A DNA stretch of 64,000 nt from UBA8401 sp041665525 (GCA_041665525.1 JBAYIS010000014.1:20632-84631), one strand, 5' to 3'; positions 7,538 through 15,386 are shown, counted from the first letter of the stretch. Numbers and translations: made by a program. Notes: generated by a model not told the origin, from the sequence alone.

Positions 7538-8800
7538 TTACAATTTCTTTTCCCAATAGATAGTTTTTCGAAGGCTTTCCACCCATTGTTCATACGTGGC
7601 GCTGAGTTTGAATTGAAGTGTCAGCTGTTCCAGCCTCTTATAGTCATCTGTCAGGTTGATGGCATGCTCCAGTGTGACTGAACGGACAAGGATGATGTGG
7701 TAACCGTACTTGGACTGCACTGTCAGTTTACGCGGTTCGCTGATGTCTCCGGCTTTCGCCTCTTTCACAAAATCTGCATATGCAGGATCCAACTGATCCA
7801 TGGCGATGCGTCCAAGATCGCCGCCGATATCCTTCGTGTCATTGTCTTCGGAGTATTTCCGTGCCAGCACACCAAAACTGCCGCCGTGGGTGACCGAATC
7901 ACGGAGGTTGCGCAGTTTCGCAATCGCTGAGTCGTCATTGGCCAACGACATTTGAATGGGGAAAAGAATGTGACGCGTTCGCACTGCATCGCCACGCCGT
8001 TCCACCAGCTGGATAATGTGGAAACCGAACTGTGTTTTTACCGGTTTGGAAATTTCGTTGCTGGAGAGTGTGAATGCCACCTCTTCGAATTCTTTCACGA
8101 ACGATCCACGCCGGGCAAATCCAAGATCGCCTCCCTGTTCTGCAGTTCCGTCCGTGGAATATCGCTTCGCAAAATCCGCAAAATCTCCGCCGGCTTTAAT
8201 GCTGTCCGCAATTATCTGCGCTTTGGCAGCGATCGACTTCAGGACGGTGGAATCAGGCGACGGTTCAATGTAGATGTGACTCAGTTCGAATTCCTTCGGC
8301 ACATTGGGAATGCTGTCCTTGTATGTGGCAAAAAATTCTTCCACTTCGCGGCGGGAAACGGTCAGCTGCGCCTGGCGCTGTTGTTGAATCTTCTGCACCA
8401 GCATCTGTTTCCGGATCAATTCACGGAATTGGAAATCCCGTTTCATCCTGTTCACCGTCATGCCGTAAATCTCTTCCAGTTTTTCCTGTCCGCCCACCTG
8501 ATAGGTCATCCGTGAAATTTGCTGTTCCAGCCGTTCCGTCACTTCTTCGTCTGTAACAACAACGCTGTCTTCGATCGCCTGGGCAAGAACCAGTTTGTCA
8601 TTGATCATACCGTCCAGTACACGCTCTCGTAATTCTTTGGATGCGGGATCGAGCCGGTTCTGCACCGCCAACTGCTGCACGGTAAAGTTCAGGTCCGATT
8701 CGGTAATCACCTCCCGGTCCACAACGGCGATGATTCGGTCCAGTGATTTTTGCGCTGCCGCCGATGAGACAAGCAGCAGGATAATAAAGAATTTCTTCAT
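7538..8800 (-). CDS. Periplasmic SurA-like peptidyl-prolyl isomerase
   Basis: A 420-residue protein with a signal peptide (about 1-16), a SurA N-terminal chaperone domain (about 20-150, IIAVVDREVITESDL) and two parvulin domains (about 170-265, GGDLGFARRGSFVKEFEEVAF; and about 275-375, GGDLGRIAMDQLDPAYADF), ending with a C-terminal helix. The arrangement is that of SurA, the chaperone that carries outer-membrane proteins to the BAM complex. It is the last of three parvulin genes on one strand, four bases after its neighbour's stop, so co-transcription is likely. Confidence 0.85.
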   Translation of the reverse strand: MKKFFIILLLVSSAAAQKSLDRIIAVVDREVITESDLNFTVQQLAVQNRLDPASKELRERVLDGMINDKLVLAQAIEDSVVVTDEEVTERLEQQISRMTYQVGGQEKLEEIYGMTVNRMKRDFQFRELIRKQMLVQKIQQQRQAQLTVSRREVEEFFATYKDSIPNVPKEFELSHIYIEPSPDSTVLKSIAAKAQIIADSIKAGGDFADFAKRYSTDGTAEQGGDLGFARRGSFVKEFEEVAFTLSSNEISKPVKTQFGFHIIQLVERRGDAVRTRHILFPIQMSLANDDSAIAKLRNLRDSVTHGGSFGVLARKYSEDNDTKDIGGDLGRIAMDQLDPAYADFVKEAKAGDISEPRKLTVQSKYGYHIILVRSVTLEHAINLTDDYKRLEQLTLQFKLSATYEQWVESLRKTIYWEKKL

Positions 8801-8804
8801 AAAG

Positions 8805-9683
8805 TTATTTTTCCCCGGCCGATGAATCCTGCACTGCGGTCATCATCTGCACTGTATGTTTCGAGCGAAGGCTCTGTAAATATTGTTGATATCGCAACTG
8901 GCGCCGTTCCATAATCAACCGGCTGCGGATTTGCGCTTCCACATACCCCAGCGGGGCGGAGGAACCGCTTTTAAACTGTCCCAGTGAACGGATCACCACA
9001 TAGCCGACGCTTGTCTTTACCGGGAACGAAACTTCCTGAATTCCCAGTGCGTTCGCTACTTTCCATAATTCCGGCGGATAGAGAGAGGATTGTGAGTGAA
9101 ATGAGGAGTCGGTTGCGGAAAGAACACCTTTGTCCATATCATCTCCGAACCGTTCCAGGCTCTTGCTCCATCCTTCTGTTCCGAGTGCTGCCGTGCGGAA
9201 TTGATTTGCCGGTTCCAGGTCCCGAAAGATGACCATGGACATCCGGATGATATTTCCCTGCAGTGTGAATTCCGCGTTGTGTTCCTGATAGTACGATGCG
9301 ATCTCGTTTGGTTGAAGGGATTCGTCCGACACGGAATACACTTCTTTCTCCAGCAAGTCGGCGATTGTCAACTGCTTCAGTGCCTCTTCCATCTTTGCTT
9401 TAATCTGGTCGGTGCCGTCGTATCCGCGCTGCTGTGCTTCCTGGAATAGCAGCTCGTTAATCACCCAGCGGTTGGCATATTGTTGAATCTCGCTTTGTGT
9501 TAACTGCTGCGAAGGATTCAAATGGCTGCGGATAGCCTCCATGGTCAACACTTTATCGTTTACACGAGCGACAACGGTACCGTTCTCTTCCATCTGCGTG
9601 CAACCACCAGCAGTAAGGAGCAACATAAAAAAGAAAAGAGGAAAGCGGAAGACGCTTTCCTCTTGTGTGCGGAATATGGGCAT
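8805..9683 (-). CDS. Parvulin-family lipoprotein (PpiC/SurA_N type)
   Basis: A 292-residue protein with an N-terminal hydrophobic segment and lipobox LTAGGC (Cys about 28). A SurA-N/PrsA-like chaperone part (VVARVNDKVLTMEAIRSHL) is followed by a weak parvulin region whose signature is eroded (SFPVKTSVGYVVIRSLG keeps the end). It may act mainly as a chaperone in the periplasm, anchored to a membrane. The ATG overlaps the upstream gene's TAA by one base (TAATG), indicating translational coupling. Confidence 0.72.
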   Translation of the reverse strand: MPIFRTQEESVFRFPLFFFMLLLTAGGCTQMEENGTVVARVNDKVLTMEAIRSHLNPSQQLTQSEIQQYANRWVINELLFQEAQQRGYDGTDQIKAKMEEALKQLTIADLLEKEVYSVSDESLQPNEIASYYQEHNAEFTLQGNIIRMSMVIFRDLEPANQFRTAALGTEGWSKSLERFGDDMDKGVLSATDSSFHSQSSLYPPELWKVANALGIQEVSFPVKTSVGYVVIRSLGQFKSGSSAPLGYVEAQIRSRLIMERRQLRYQQYLQSLRSKHTVQMMTAVQDSSAGEK

Positions 9684-11761
9684 TAATGTTGTTGTTGGGG
9701 GAATGTCTTTGCCAGTGCTTCGGCATTGAGCATTACCGGATATTTCTTTTTCAGGGATTCATACCAGGTATCGCCGAGGCGTTTCGTCTCGTATTCCTGG
9801 AATGCACCGGAGACTTCCGACTGCGCTTCTTCAAAAGTCTTTTCTCGCGCCGGATCTTTTTGGATCACTTTAATGAACGAGAACCCGCCGTCATTGCCAA
9901 AATAGGTGGTCGTATCGTTCACCTGAATATTCCATGCACGCTGCGTTACATCGTTGGTGGCAACGGGACGGAGGCCGTGCACTCCGCGTGTGGCCAATGT
10001 TGTGCCGCGGGCATTAAACAGCGCTGCAGCGGAATCGAAAGTGATCGGTGCAATTGCGATCTTCACCGTTTCAAATTCAGCCTTCTTTCCTTTTTTCTTT
10101 CCCTTCTTTTCGACAAGCGAATCCACAGTGTAACCCTGCAGTGCATTCTGTACCAGTTTGGCAACACTGTCAGTTGCGACGTAGATCTCCTGAATGTTCA
10201 CCCGGTCCGGCCATGTATACTTGCTCTTGTTATCAGCATGGTAGGCACGCAGAACGGAATCGTTCGGTTCCACCTTATTCCAGACGTTTTCCTGTTCTGC
10301 TTTAAAGAGAAGGATGCCTTCTTCATATTCCTTCATCGTCTTTCCGAAATCAGGAAATTTGCTCTCCAGCTGCTGTGCATGATATTCTGTGATCAGTGCG
10401 TCGCCGGTTTTGGCGATGATAGCCTGAATGGTCGCAGGGGATTTGAGTGACAAATTATTCAGGTCCTGGTTCATTTTGCTCATACGGATAACGGAATCGA
10501 GCGGAACATTTTTCCCGCCAAAGGAGAAAATGATTGCGCTGCGAACGGATGAAGATAATGAACTATCCCACTTCGTTTCGTTGGTCCATTTTGCCGTATC
10601 GACGGAGGAAGCAAAGAGGGCAACATTCTGTTCGTTCACAGTGAAGTTATTCTCTTTTTTGATCTTTGCGATCATACGGTCCCGGTCGTACTGGAACCGG
10701 TAGTTCTGATATTCCGATTTCAACTGTGCTTCCAACTCTTTATACGGAGCCAATCCTTTTGAAGTGAACCGGTAGACCAGATGCAAACCGAATTGTGTTC
10801 GGATGATGGGAGAAAGCGAACTGTCCTTCATTGTGAAGATGAGATTGTCGAATTCACGGATAGTTCTTCCTCTGTCGATAAAGCCGAGGTCGCCCCCTTT
10901 TTGTCCGCTGAATGTATCATCGGAGACCATGCGGGCAACAAGGGCAAAATCTTTTCCCGCAAGGATGGAATCGCGGTATGCCGACAATTCCGCCATTGCC
11001 TTTGCAGAATCTTCCGCGCTGGCGCCGGGCATCAACCGCTTCATAATATGGCTGGCATGCACCGCAACCTGATTCGGAAGGATATCGGTTACTTTAATGA
11101 TGTGATATCCGAACTGTGTTCGCACTGGAACAGCGGCAACTTCACCTTTTTTTAATCCATAGACCCCGTCTTCAAATTCCGGCACCATAGAGCCGGCGCT
11201 GAAGTAGTACAGGTCTCCCATGTTATATTGCGCGGAAGGATCCTTTGAATTATTGAGCGCCAGCGTTTCAAACGGTACACCGCGTTTCAGAGAATCAATA
11301 ATCTGCAGAGCGAGGTTATAATATGCAAGTGTGTCGGCGGAACTCATGGAGCTGGTGCCTATGAGAATATGGCTTGCACGGACCTCCTGTTGCTTTCGCT
11401 GATACAGTTTTTCCAATGCCGGCTTGGTAATTTCTTTTTCCAGCATGTAGGTAACTGCAAGGTTTTTGCGATAATCGTTCAGTTCCATCTGCAATTCCTG
11501 GTCCTTGTTATAACCAAGTGCATACGCTTCCTTCACTTTCAACCGGAACTTTACATACAGGTCGAGAAATTTCTGACGATCCTCTAATGAGGTCTTTGCT
11601 GCAGCTTCGACTCCGCCGTTATTTCGGGCAAATACCTGTTCAAATTCTTCTACGGAGATTTTCTCTCCGGCAATTTCTGCAACGTACGAACCGCCGCAGC
11701 CAATGATTCCCGCAACGAATGCGAAAACGAACGTGGTCATCATTAACTTTTTCAAACGCAT
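9683..11761 (-). CDS. Large multi-domain parvulin-type isomerase (PpiD/PrsA-like lipoprotein)
   Basis: A 692-residue protein with a hydrophobic leader ending in GIIGCGGS (lipobox-like Cys). An N-terminal SurA/PrsA chaperone segment comes first. Two clear parvulin domains follow (first marked VRASHILIGT...FGYHIIKV, second HASHIMKRL...GGDLGFIDRGRTIREFDNLIF...FGLHLVYRF), then a divergent third segment with a degenerate parvulin pattern. Probable envelope foldase. ATG 11761 is preferred because GAGGAG precedes it; an in-frame ATG at 11782 overlaps that site. First gene of the three-gene parvulin cluster; the transposon sits about 100 bases upstream, where its promoter is expected. Confidence 0.8.
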   Translation of the reverse strand: MRLKKLMMTTFVFAFVAGIIGCGGSYVAEIAGEKISVEEFEQVFARNNGGVEAAAKTSLEDRQKFLDLYVKFRLKVKEAYALGYNKDQELQMELNDYRKNLAVTYMLEKEITKPALEKLYQRKQQEVRASHILIGTSSMSSADTLAYYNLALQIIDSLKRGVPFETLALNNSKDPSAQYNMGDLYYFSAGSMVPEFEDGVYGLKKGEVAAVPVRTQFGYHIIKVTDILPNQVAVHASHIMKRLMPGASAEDSAKAMAELSAYRDSILAGKDFALVARMVSDDTFSGQKGGDLGFIDRGRTIREFDNLIFTMKDSSLSPIIRTQFGLHLVYRFTSKGLAPYKELEAQLKSEYQNYRFQYDRDRMIAKIKKENNFTVNEQNVALFASSVDTAKWTNETKWDSSLSSSVRSAIIFSFGGKNVPLDSVIRMSKMNQDLNNLSLKSPATIQAIIAKTGDALITEYHAQQLESKFPDFGKTMKEYEEGILLFKAEQENVWNKVEPNDSVLRAYHADNKSKYTWPDRVNIQEIYVATDSVAKLVQNALQGYTVDSLVEKKGKKKGKKAEFETVKIAIAPITFDSAAALFNARGTTLATRGVHGLRPVATNDVTQRAWNIQVNDTTTYFGNDGGFSFIKVIQKDPAREKTFEEAQSEVSGAFQEYETKRLGDTWYESLKKKYPVMLNAEALAKTFPQQQH

Positions 11762-11856
11762 AGGAAAATTACTCCTCATCATTGATGGAAATTGTAGTGG
11801 AAAAACGTTCTAAGTGTATAAAAATAATGAAATTAGGGGAGACAAGCAACGTTTTG

Positions 11857-11864
11857 TGACTGAC
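11857..11864. repeat. Target site duplication, left copy
   Basis: TGACTGAC directly before the left terminal repeat; the identical octamer follows the right terminal repeat at 15379-15386. Confidence 0.9.
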
Positions 11865-11883
11865 GGTAGTGTCTTAATTTGAA
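11865..11883 (+). repeat. Left terminal inverted repeat of the transposon
   Basis: GGTAGTGTCTTAATTTGAA, identical over 19 bases to the reverse complement of 15360-15378. A further copy stands alone at 60474-60492. Confidence 0.93.
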
Positions 11884-11948
11884 ACATAACACAGAAAACG
11901 AGAAAAAACGCAATATTTTATTGTTGTAAAAAATAAAGGACAGACGAA

Positions 11949-12197
11949 ATGAAGCAGGACAAAGAATTGATGTTTGTGATGAGTAAATCACTTTCCAAGA
12001 TGGAGGCGGAGAGCTTTGCAAAGTCCCTACGGACACCAGATGCTTTCTATCTTGCTAAGGTATGGGAGAATCCAAATGAGCGCAGGAAGTCTAAAAGAGA
12101 GCGTTTTGTAGTGTGTAGACCATTAAGAGGGGATGAAATTGTAACAGACGGGTATGGGGATTATTTCAAGCGGGCAGAATTGATGAGGGTGAATTAG
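11949..12197 (+). CDS. Small hypothetical protein in the transposon
   Basis: An 82-residue, strongly charged protein (starts MKQDKELMFVMSK, ends YFKRAELMRVN). No signal peptide, membrane segment or motif I recognise. The ATG follows an AAAGGA-like Shine-Dalgarno by about seven bases. It lies 66 bases inside the left terminal repeat and converges with the membrane-protein gene. A cargo gene by position; function unknown. Confidence 0.5.
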   Translation: MKQDKELMFVMSKSLSKMEAESFAKSLRTPDAFYLAKVWENPNERRKSKRERFVVCRPLRGDEIVTDGYGDYFKRAELMRVN

Positions 12198-12209
12198 AAT
12201 AATGGATTT

Positions 12210-13103
12210 TTAGGGTAGAAACTCGAATTTATAGTTCGGGACATCAACGAAATATTTTAATGTGTCGTTATATCTTTGGCAGAATTTTTTATTATACACA
12301 TTTCCAAATTCATCTTGAAATCTTATAATGCCAAAAACAAATAGAAATATCTTGCCATTAAATATATCCATTTTTTCAGCGGGGCTTATTGTGCTTGTGT
12401 ATGAAATTGTGATTGATTTTTTCTCCTTTGACGATATTTCGAAAGATCCAACCGTATTTGACTTATTAATTATAAACTCCCTTGCGCTTATGTTGCGCAA
12501 CGCCGACATGGTTGCTATAAAATTTATATTGATAGCATCCATTGAGCCGATATTTTCGAGGTCAGCGGTAACAATAAAATTTCGGGACGTATCTATGTGT
12601 AGTGGATACATCAATAAATTTGGTTTTTTCCCTGCTTCAAAGTATTTCTTGCTTAATTCGTTTTGTTGATTTGCGGCGGCAACTAAAACATTCACCCTTT
12701 GTAATGTATCGTTTAATGTTTTTATTGAGTCAGAAAGCACTTTGTTCTTTGATTCAATTTTATCAATATAATTCCCTTCTTTCACTGCAATATTATACAA
12801 ATGAAATCCAACGCCAATAAAAACAATACAGTAAAATGGCAATTCGATCCAATAGGATTTGGAAGAGAGATTTTCTCTGTTTTTAGTATAAATTCTTATA
12901 ACGACAATCAAGATAATAACACAAGTAGAAATCGCTGTAAACGGTTTGTTAAACAATCCATTGGCAACAAGCAAGGCAAACGCCCAAAACGCAATATTGC
13001 AAAATCTTCCGAACCAAGTATGGCGAAAAAAATTCAATATGTTCTTCTTGGCAGTTTCTACGGGCTTATTTTTGTATTCGTATTGCTTTATTTCTTCTGA
13101 CAT
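12210..13103 (-). CDS. Membrane protein of unknown function, transposon cargo
   Basis: A 297-residue protein with three predicted transmembrane helices (about 34-51, 56-72, 87-104), a short coiled-coil-like stretch (about 111-152, DKIESKNKVLSDSIKTLNDT) and a C-terminal soluble domain of about 140 residues rich in beta-type segments (FIVTADLENIGSMDAININF). AT-rich codons. It follows the transposase by 18 bases on the same strand, so both may be on one message. No enzymatic motif is visible and I do not recognise the family; a sensing or effector membrane protein is only a guess from architecture. Confidence 0.6.
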   Translation of the reverse strand: MSEEIKQYEYKNKPVETAKKNILNFFRHTWFGRFCNIAFWAFALLVANGLFNKPFTAISTCVIILIVVIRIYTKNRENLSSKSYWIELPFYCIVFIGVGFHLYNIAVKEGNYIDKIESKNKVLSDSIKTLNDTLQRVNVLVAAANQQNELSKKYFEAGKKPNLLMYPLHIDTSRNFIVTADLENIGSMDAININFIATMSALRNISAREFIINKSNTVGSFEISSKEKKSITISYTSTISPAEKMDIFNGKIFLFVFGIIRFQDEFGNVYNKKFCQRYNDTLKYFVDVPNYKFEFLP

Positions 13104-13121
13104 TTTGTTTTGATTAAGAAC

Positions 13122-13961
13122 TTATACTGCTTTTCTTACGACGGAATAATTTAATAAATCAGCCCAATTCCACATTCTATTTGTAATCTTTGCTTCCATT
13201 GCGGGGGTGACTCTCAACGATGAGTGAATCCGCATGAAATTATAGTAGAAAAAATGCAAAGATACAGCCGCTTCCAAGTTCTTAAATTTTTTGCTGAAAG
13301 CATTGGTTAACCGTGTAAATCTCCGCATACTCATTCTCATAGTCAAGTTCTGTCTTTCGATATGACTTGTTGAGATTTTATGGTAAGTAGGATTGCCAAT
13401 TAGGGGGCGTATTATTACCTCACGGATACTTGCCGGGGAGTATCTTTTTTCACCCCTTACATCTTCTTGATAGATTTTGTGAATTTGTCCGTATTCAACA
13501 TCTTCACCAAAGGTTCTATCAACGGCATTAAAATAAGGCGTAAATGAATCTGTAGAAAGTTGAAACCGTGAAGGAATCCGGTATTTCAAATCGTTCATAA
13601 TTGTCAATGCCATTGGATAATTTCTTTTCCCGACAAAGAACGAGGGGGCAAGCTTTGTCTCGCTATCAATGGCCACAAATACGTATTGATCGCCAAGATA
13701 GAATCCATCTTTTTCCTCTGCGGTTAATTGTTTCTGTTTTTTCCCGCAATATGTCCAGATTTCATCTACTTGGATAAAACGGGATTTAAGGTTTACGAAT
13801 TGTGCGTCTTGAATCTCTCTTGCAATTTCACCCGCTTTAACGAGTAAAGACATGATTGTATTGCGGTTTACGCCTGTGAGTCTTTCGATTGATCGGATGG
13901 AAACACCTTCTACGAGGTGGGATAAAACGAGGGCTTGTTTTTCTTGACTAAGTACGTTCAT
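13122..13961 (-). CDS. IS1-family transposase
   Basis: A 279-residue protein. An N-terminal helix-turn-helix (about 17-42, VEGVSIRSIERLTGVNRNTI) is followed by a DDE core with D66 in VDEIW, D138 in STDSF and E202 in SHIERQNLTMRM. The HIERQNLTMRM-RRFTRLTNAFSK block is the IS1/InsB signature. It is encoded in a single frame rather than by the InsA/InsB frameshift of classical IS1. The start has an AGGAG site (CAGGAGAAACAACAATG). All three catalytic residues are present, so the enzyme may be active. Confidence 0.92.
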   Translation of the reverse strand: MNVLSQEKQALVLSHLVEGVSIRSIERLTGVNRNTIMSLLVKAGEIAREIQDAQFVNLKSRFIQVDEIWTYCGKKQKQLTAEEKDGFYLGDQYVFVAIDSETKLAPSFFVGKRNYPMALTIMNDLKYRIPSRFQLSTDSFTPYFNAVDRTFGEDVEYGQIHKIYQEDVRGEKRYSPASIREVIIRPLIGNPTYHKISTSHIERQNLTMRMSMRRFTRLTNAFSKKFKNLEAAVSLHFFYYNFMRIHSSLRVTPAMEAKITNRMWNWADLLNYSVVRKAV

Positions 13962-14056
13962 TGTTGTTTCTCCTGTTTGTATTTGGAAAAACCCGCAATG
14001 AACAGTATATTTGTGTTGAGGTCATTTGCCTGTTCAAGCAGGTAAGTGATTTAATG

Positions 14057-14097
14057 GAAACCGTAAGGTGTTAGCGCACTTTGCGGTTTCTTTGTTT
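14057..14097 (+). terminator. Plus-strand terminator facing away from the transposase start
   Basis: A 14-bp stem, GAAACCGTAAGGTG (14057-14070) with CACTTTGCGGTTTC (14077-14090), pairs fully when two G-U pairs are allowed on the plus strand. The loop is six bases and is followed by TTTGTTTTTA. No plus-strand gene lies within 1.8 kb upstream. On the minus strand the G-U pairs become mismatches and there is no T run, so the plus orientation is favoured. Confidence 0.6.
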
Positions 14098-14307
14098 TTA
14101 CTTCTGCTTAGTTCTCTTCCACTCTACCAATTCTTTTTTATCAATCAGAGTCAGCGTTTTAAATTTGTAGGTATTCAGCCATCCCCAAGTAAGATAATTT
14201 CTTAAGGAGCCGTTTGTTATCCCTAAAAAATGTGCCGCCTCGTCAATGTTATAAAATTCATCGTCTCTAACGTGTGGTAGCAATATTGGTTTGTCGTATT
14301 GTATCAT
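14098..14307 (-). CDS. Small helix-turn-helix (excisionase/MerR-like) DNA-binding protein
   Basis: A 69-residue protein with a winged-helix HTH of the HTH_17 kind: FYNIDEAAHFLGITNGSLRNYL, then a W-containing wing (LTWGWLNTYKFKTLTLIDKKELVEW). Proteins of this size serve as excisionases or local repressors on mobile DNA. It lies upstream of the transposase on the same strand and may regulate it or the divergent non-coding region 14308-14782. AT-rich like the rest of the element. Confidence 0.65.
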   Translation of the reverse strand: MIQYDKPILLPHVRDDEFYNIDEAAHFLGITNGSLRNYLTWGWLNTYKFKTLTLIDKKELVEWKRTKQK

Positions 14308-14631
14308 GGGGTTAAGTTAACTATTACTTGACACATTGTCAAGTGAAAAAAAATAATTTTATTCATCTACATATGTTTATCCACATACGGGGGTATCAAA
14401 ACCATTCAAAAATATGGCGTTTTTTGAGAAATTTTGCTAATTGTGGATAACCTGCGGTTTGAGATAGGACGGTTTTTATTGACAAAACCGTTATTTTTCA
14501 GTACGTTTGCAGAAAGAGATGGAGTATATCTTTAAAGAAAAAGGGGCTAAAATAGCCCCTAATTCAACAAAACGATGTAAAACCGATCTTCCTTGCGCCA
14601 ACAAGGAAAATCACACCAGAGAGGAGGATTA

Positions 14632-14691
14632 ATGCTTCACCATTTAACGCGTTCTTGGGCGCGGTTTAAATACCCAAGATGTATAATATGA
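14632..14691 (+). CDS. Possible 19-residue peptide in the structured region
   Basis: ATG at 14632 preceded by GAGGAGG with four bases spacing, the strongest Shine-Dalgarno in the element. It encodes MLHHLTRSWARFKYPRCII and stops two bases before a perfect terminator stem. It could be a leader peptide, a short toxin-like peptide or a chance frame in a non-coding RNA. No homologue is known to me. Confidence 0.3.
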   Translation: MLHHLTRSWARFKYPRCII

Positions 14692-14693
14692 TG

Positions 14694-14718
14694 ACCCGCC
14701 ACCTCCGGGCGGGTTTTT
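14694..14718 (+). terminator. Strong intrinsic terminator inside the transposon
   Basis: ACCCGCC (14694-14700) with GGCGGGT (14708-14714), loop ACCTCCG, followed by TTTT. It closes the hairpin-rich segment 14542-14718. Confidence 0.88.
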
Positions 14719-14782
14719 GTAATTTGCATTTAGAAACAATAAAAAACAATAGAAAAATATATAAAACATAAGGAATAGAAAT

Positions 14783-14914
14783 ATGGCAACAATAAGAAAA
14801 GTAGCGCGTAGCGCAAGAACGGGTAGGATTGTGACAAAAGCATACGCAAACAATCACAAAAGCACTACCGTTGTTGAAAAAATAAAATATCCAAGTCGTA
14901 CTAAGAAGAAGTAA
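14783..14914 (+). CDS. Small basic protein, transposon cargo
   Basis: A 43-residue, Lys/Arg/Thr-rich protein starting MATIRKVARSARTGRIVTKA and ending SRTKKK. It is short but has a plausible AGGAA site. From memory the pattern RSA.TGR.V.KAYA...KSTTVVE resembles very small basic proteins found in phages and mobile DNA; no function is established. Its 3' end overlaps the convergent gene at 14901-15167 by 14 bases. The antisense frame across it is a shadow. Confidence 0.55.
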   Translation: MATIRKVARSARTGRIVTKAYANNHKSTTVVEKIKYPSRTKKK

Positions 14915-15167
14915 TTAGTTTTTTCTTCTTAATCCAAGTTGTGGGTATCTTCGTGATCTCCGCAAATTTGTCTTGGTTGTTTTCTTGTGGGTTATATTTT
15001 GACGCAACGAGGATGTAATCTCTTGTTTCGTTTAAGATGTAACCCACCTGTTTAATAAGCCAATCTTCGTTTTTATATTTCTTACAGACATCCTCCTTAG
15101 TCAGCCACTCTTCGGAAAACGTCAACGCATCTGTCCATTCAATGTAAAATAATTGCGGCTTTTTCAT
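14901..15167 (-). CDS. Hypothetical cytosolic protein, transposon cargo
   Basis: An 88-residue protein starting MKKPQLFYIEWTDALTFSEEW. It contains a recognisable small-protein pattern: an aromatic-rich N-terminus, then W-L-K/ILNET/YILVASKYN, and a charged C-terminus (IPTTWIKKKKLITSS). Proteins of this design occur on phages and mobile elements without assigned function. ATG 15167 is preferred over an upstream in-frame start at 15185. The transcript points away from the right end of the transposon. Confidence 0.5.
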   Translation of the reverse strand: MKKPQLFYIEWTDALTFSEEWLTKEDVCKKYKNEDWLIKQVGYILNETRDYILVASKYNPQENNQDKFAEITKIPTTWIKKKKLITSS

Positions 15168-15306
15168 GCTGACAATATAAAACAAATGTCAATTTTTAAA
15201 TAGTGCAAACACAGGACAACGCGGGGTTGCCCGGTGTTGCCTCCGTTGATCCTTGCAATAAGAATGTTGCGATAGTATTTTAGCGCTGTGAAGAAGCAAT
15301 AAAAAT

Positions 15307-15334
15307 GCCAGACAATCACTCGAGACTGTCCGGC
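15307..15334. repeat. Subterminal hairpin near the right transposon end
   Basis: GCCAGACAATC (15307-15317) against GACTGTCCGGC (15324-15334), 9 of 11 positions pairing, seven-base loop. It lies 26 bases from the right terminal repeat. The rest of 15168-15360 holds no gene I can support. Confidence 0.5.
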
Positions 15335-15359
15335 GGGTGTGTTTTGACGCAATATTAAA

Positions 15360-15378
15360 TTCAAATTAAGACACTACC
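15360..15378 (-). repeat. Right terminal inverted repeat of the transposon
   Basis: TTCAAATTAAGACACTACC, the exact reverse complement of 11865-11883. Confidence 0.93.
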
Positions 15379-15386
15379 TGACTGAC
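15379..15386. repeat. Target site duplication, right copy
   Basis: TGACTGAC immediately after the right terminal repeat, identical to 11857-11864. Confidence 0.9.

Larger units (their letters stand above)
14308..14782. other. 475-base hairpin-rich non-coding stretch inside the transposon
   Basis: No gene of normal size fits here. The first 200 bases are AT-rich and probably hold promoters for the HTH gene (minus) and for a plus-strand transcript. From 14542 four stems follow in 170 bases: AGGGGCTA/TAGCCCCT (14542-14560), TTCCTTG/CAAGGAA (about 14589-14607), CTTGGG/CCCAAG (about 14654-14678) and ACCCGCC/GGCGGGT with T5 (14694-14718). A 19-codon frame with a strong GAGGAGG site lies at 14632-14691, just before the terminator. 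Confidence 0.6.
11865..15378. mobile_element. IS1-family transposon with cargo genes, 3514 bp
   Basis: The ends are a perfect 19-bp inverted repeat (11865-11883 and 15360-15378) reading GGTAGTGTCTTAATTTGAA inward from each side. They are flanked by an 8-bp direct duplication TGACTGAC, a length in the IS1-family range. Inside are an IS1-type DDE transposase (13122-13961), a three-helix membrane protein, a small HTH protein, three further small proteins and hairpin-rich non-coding DNA. The element is markedly AT-rich against its surroundings. Ordinary IS1-family elements are about 0.7-1.2 kb, so the remaining 2.5 kb is cargo. It landed between divergent genes without breaking either. Confidence 0.9.

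Noticed and set aside
14644..14853. Minus-strand hydrophobic frame over the small basic gene
   Set aside because: It is the antisense shadow of 14783-14914 and of the terminator region.
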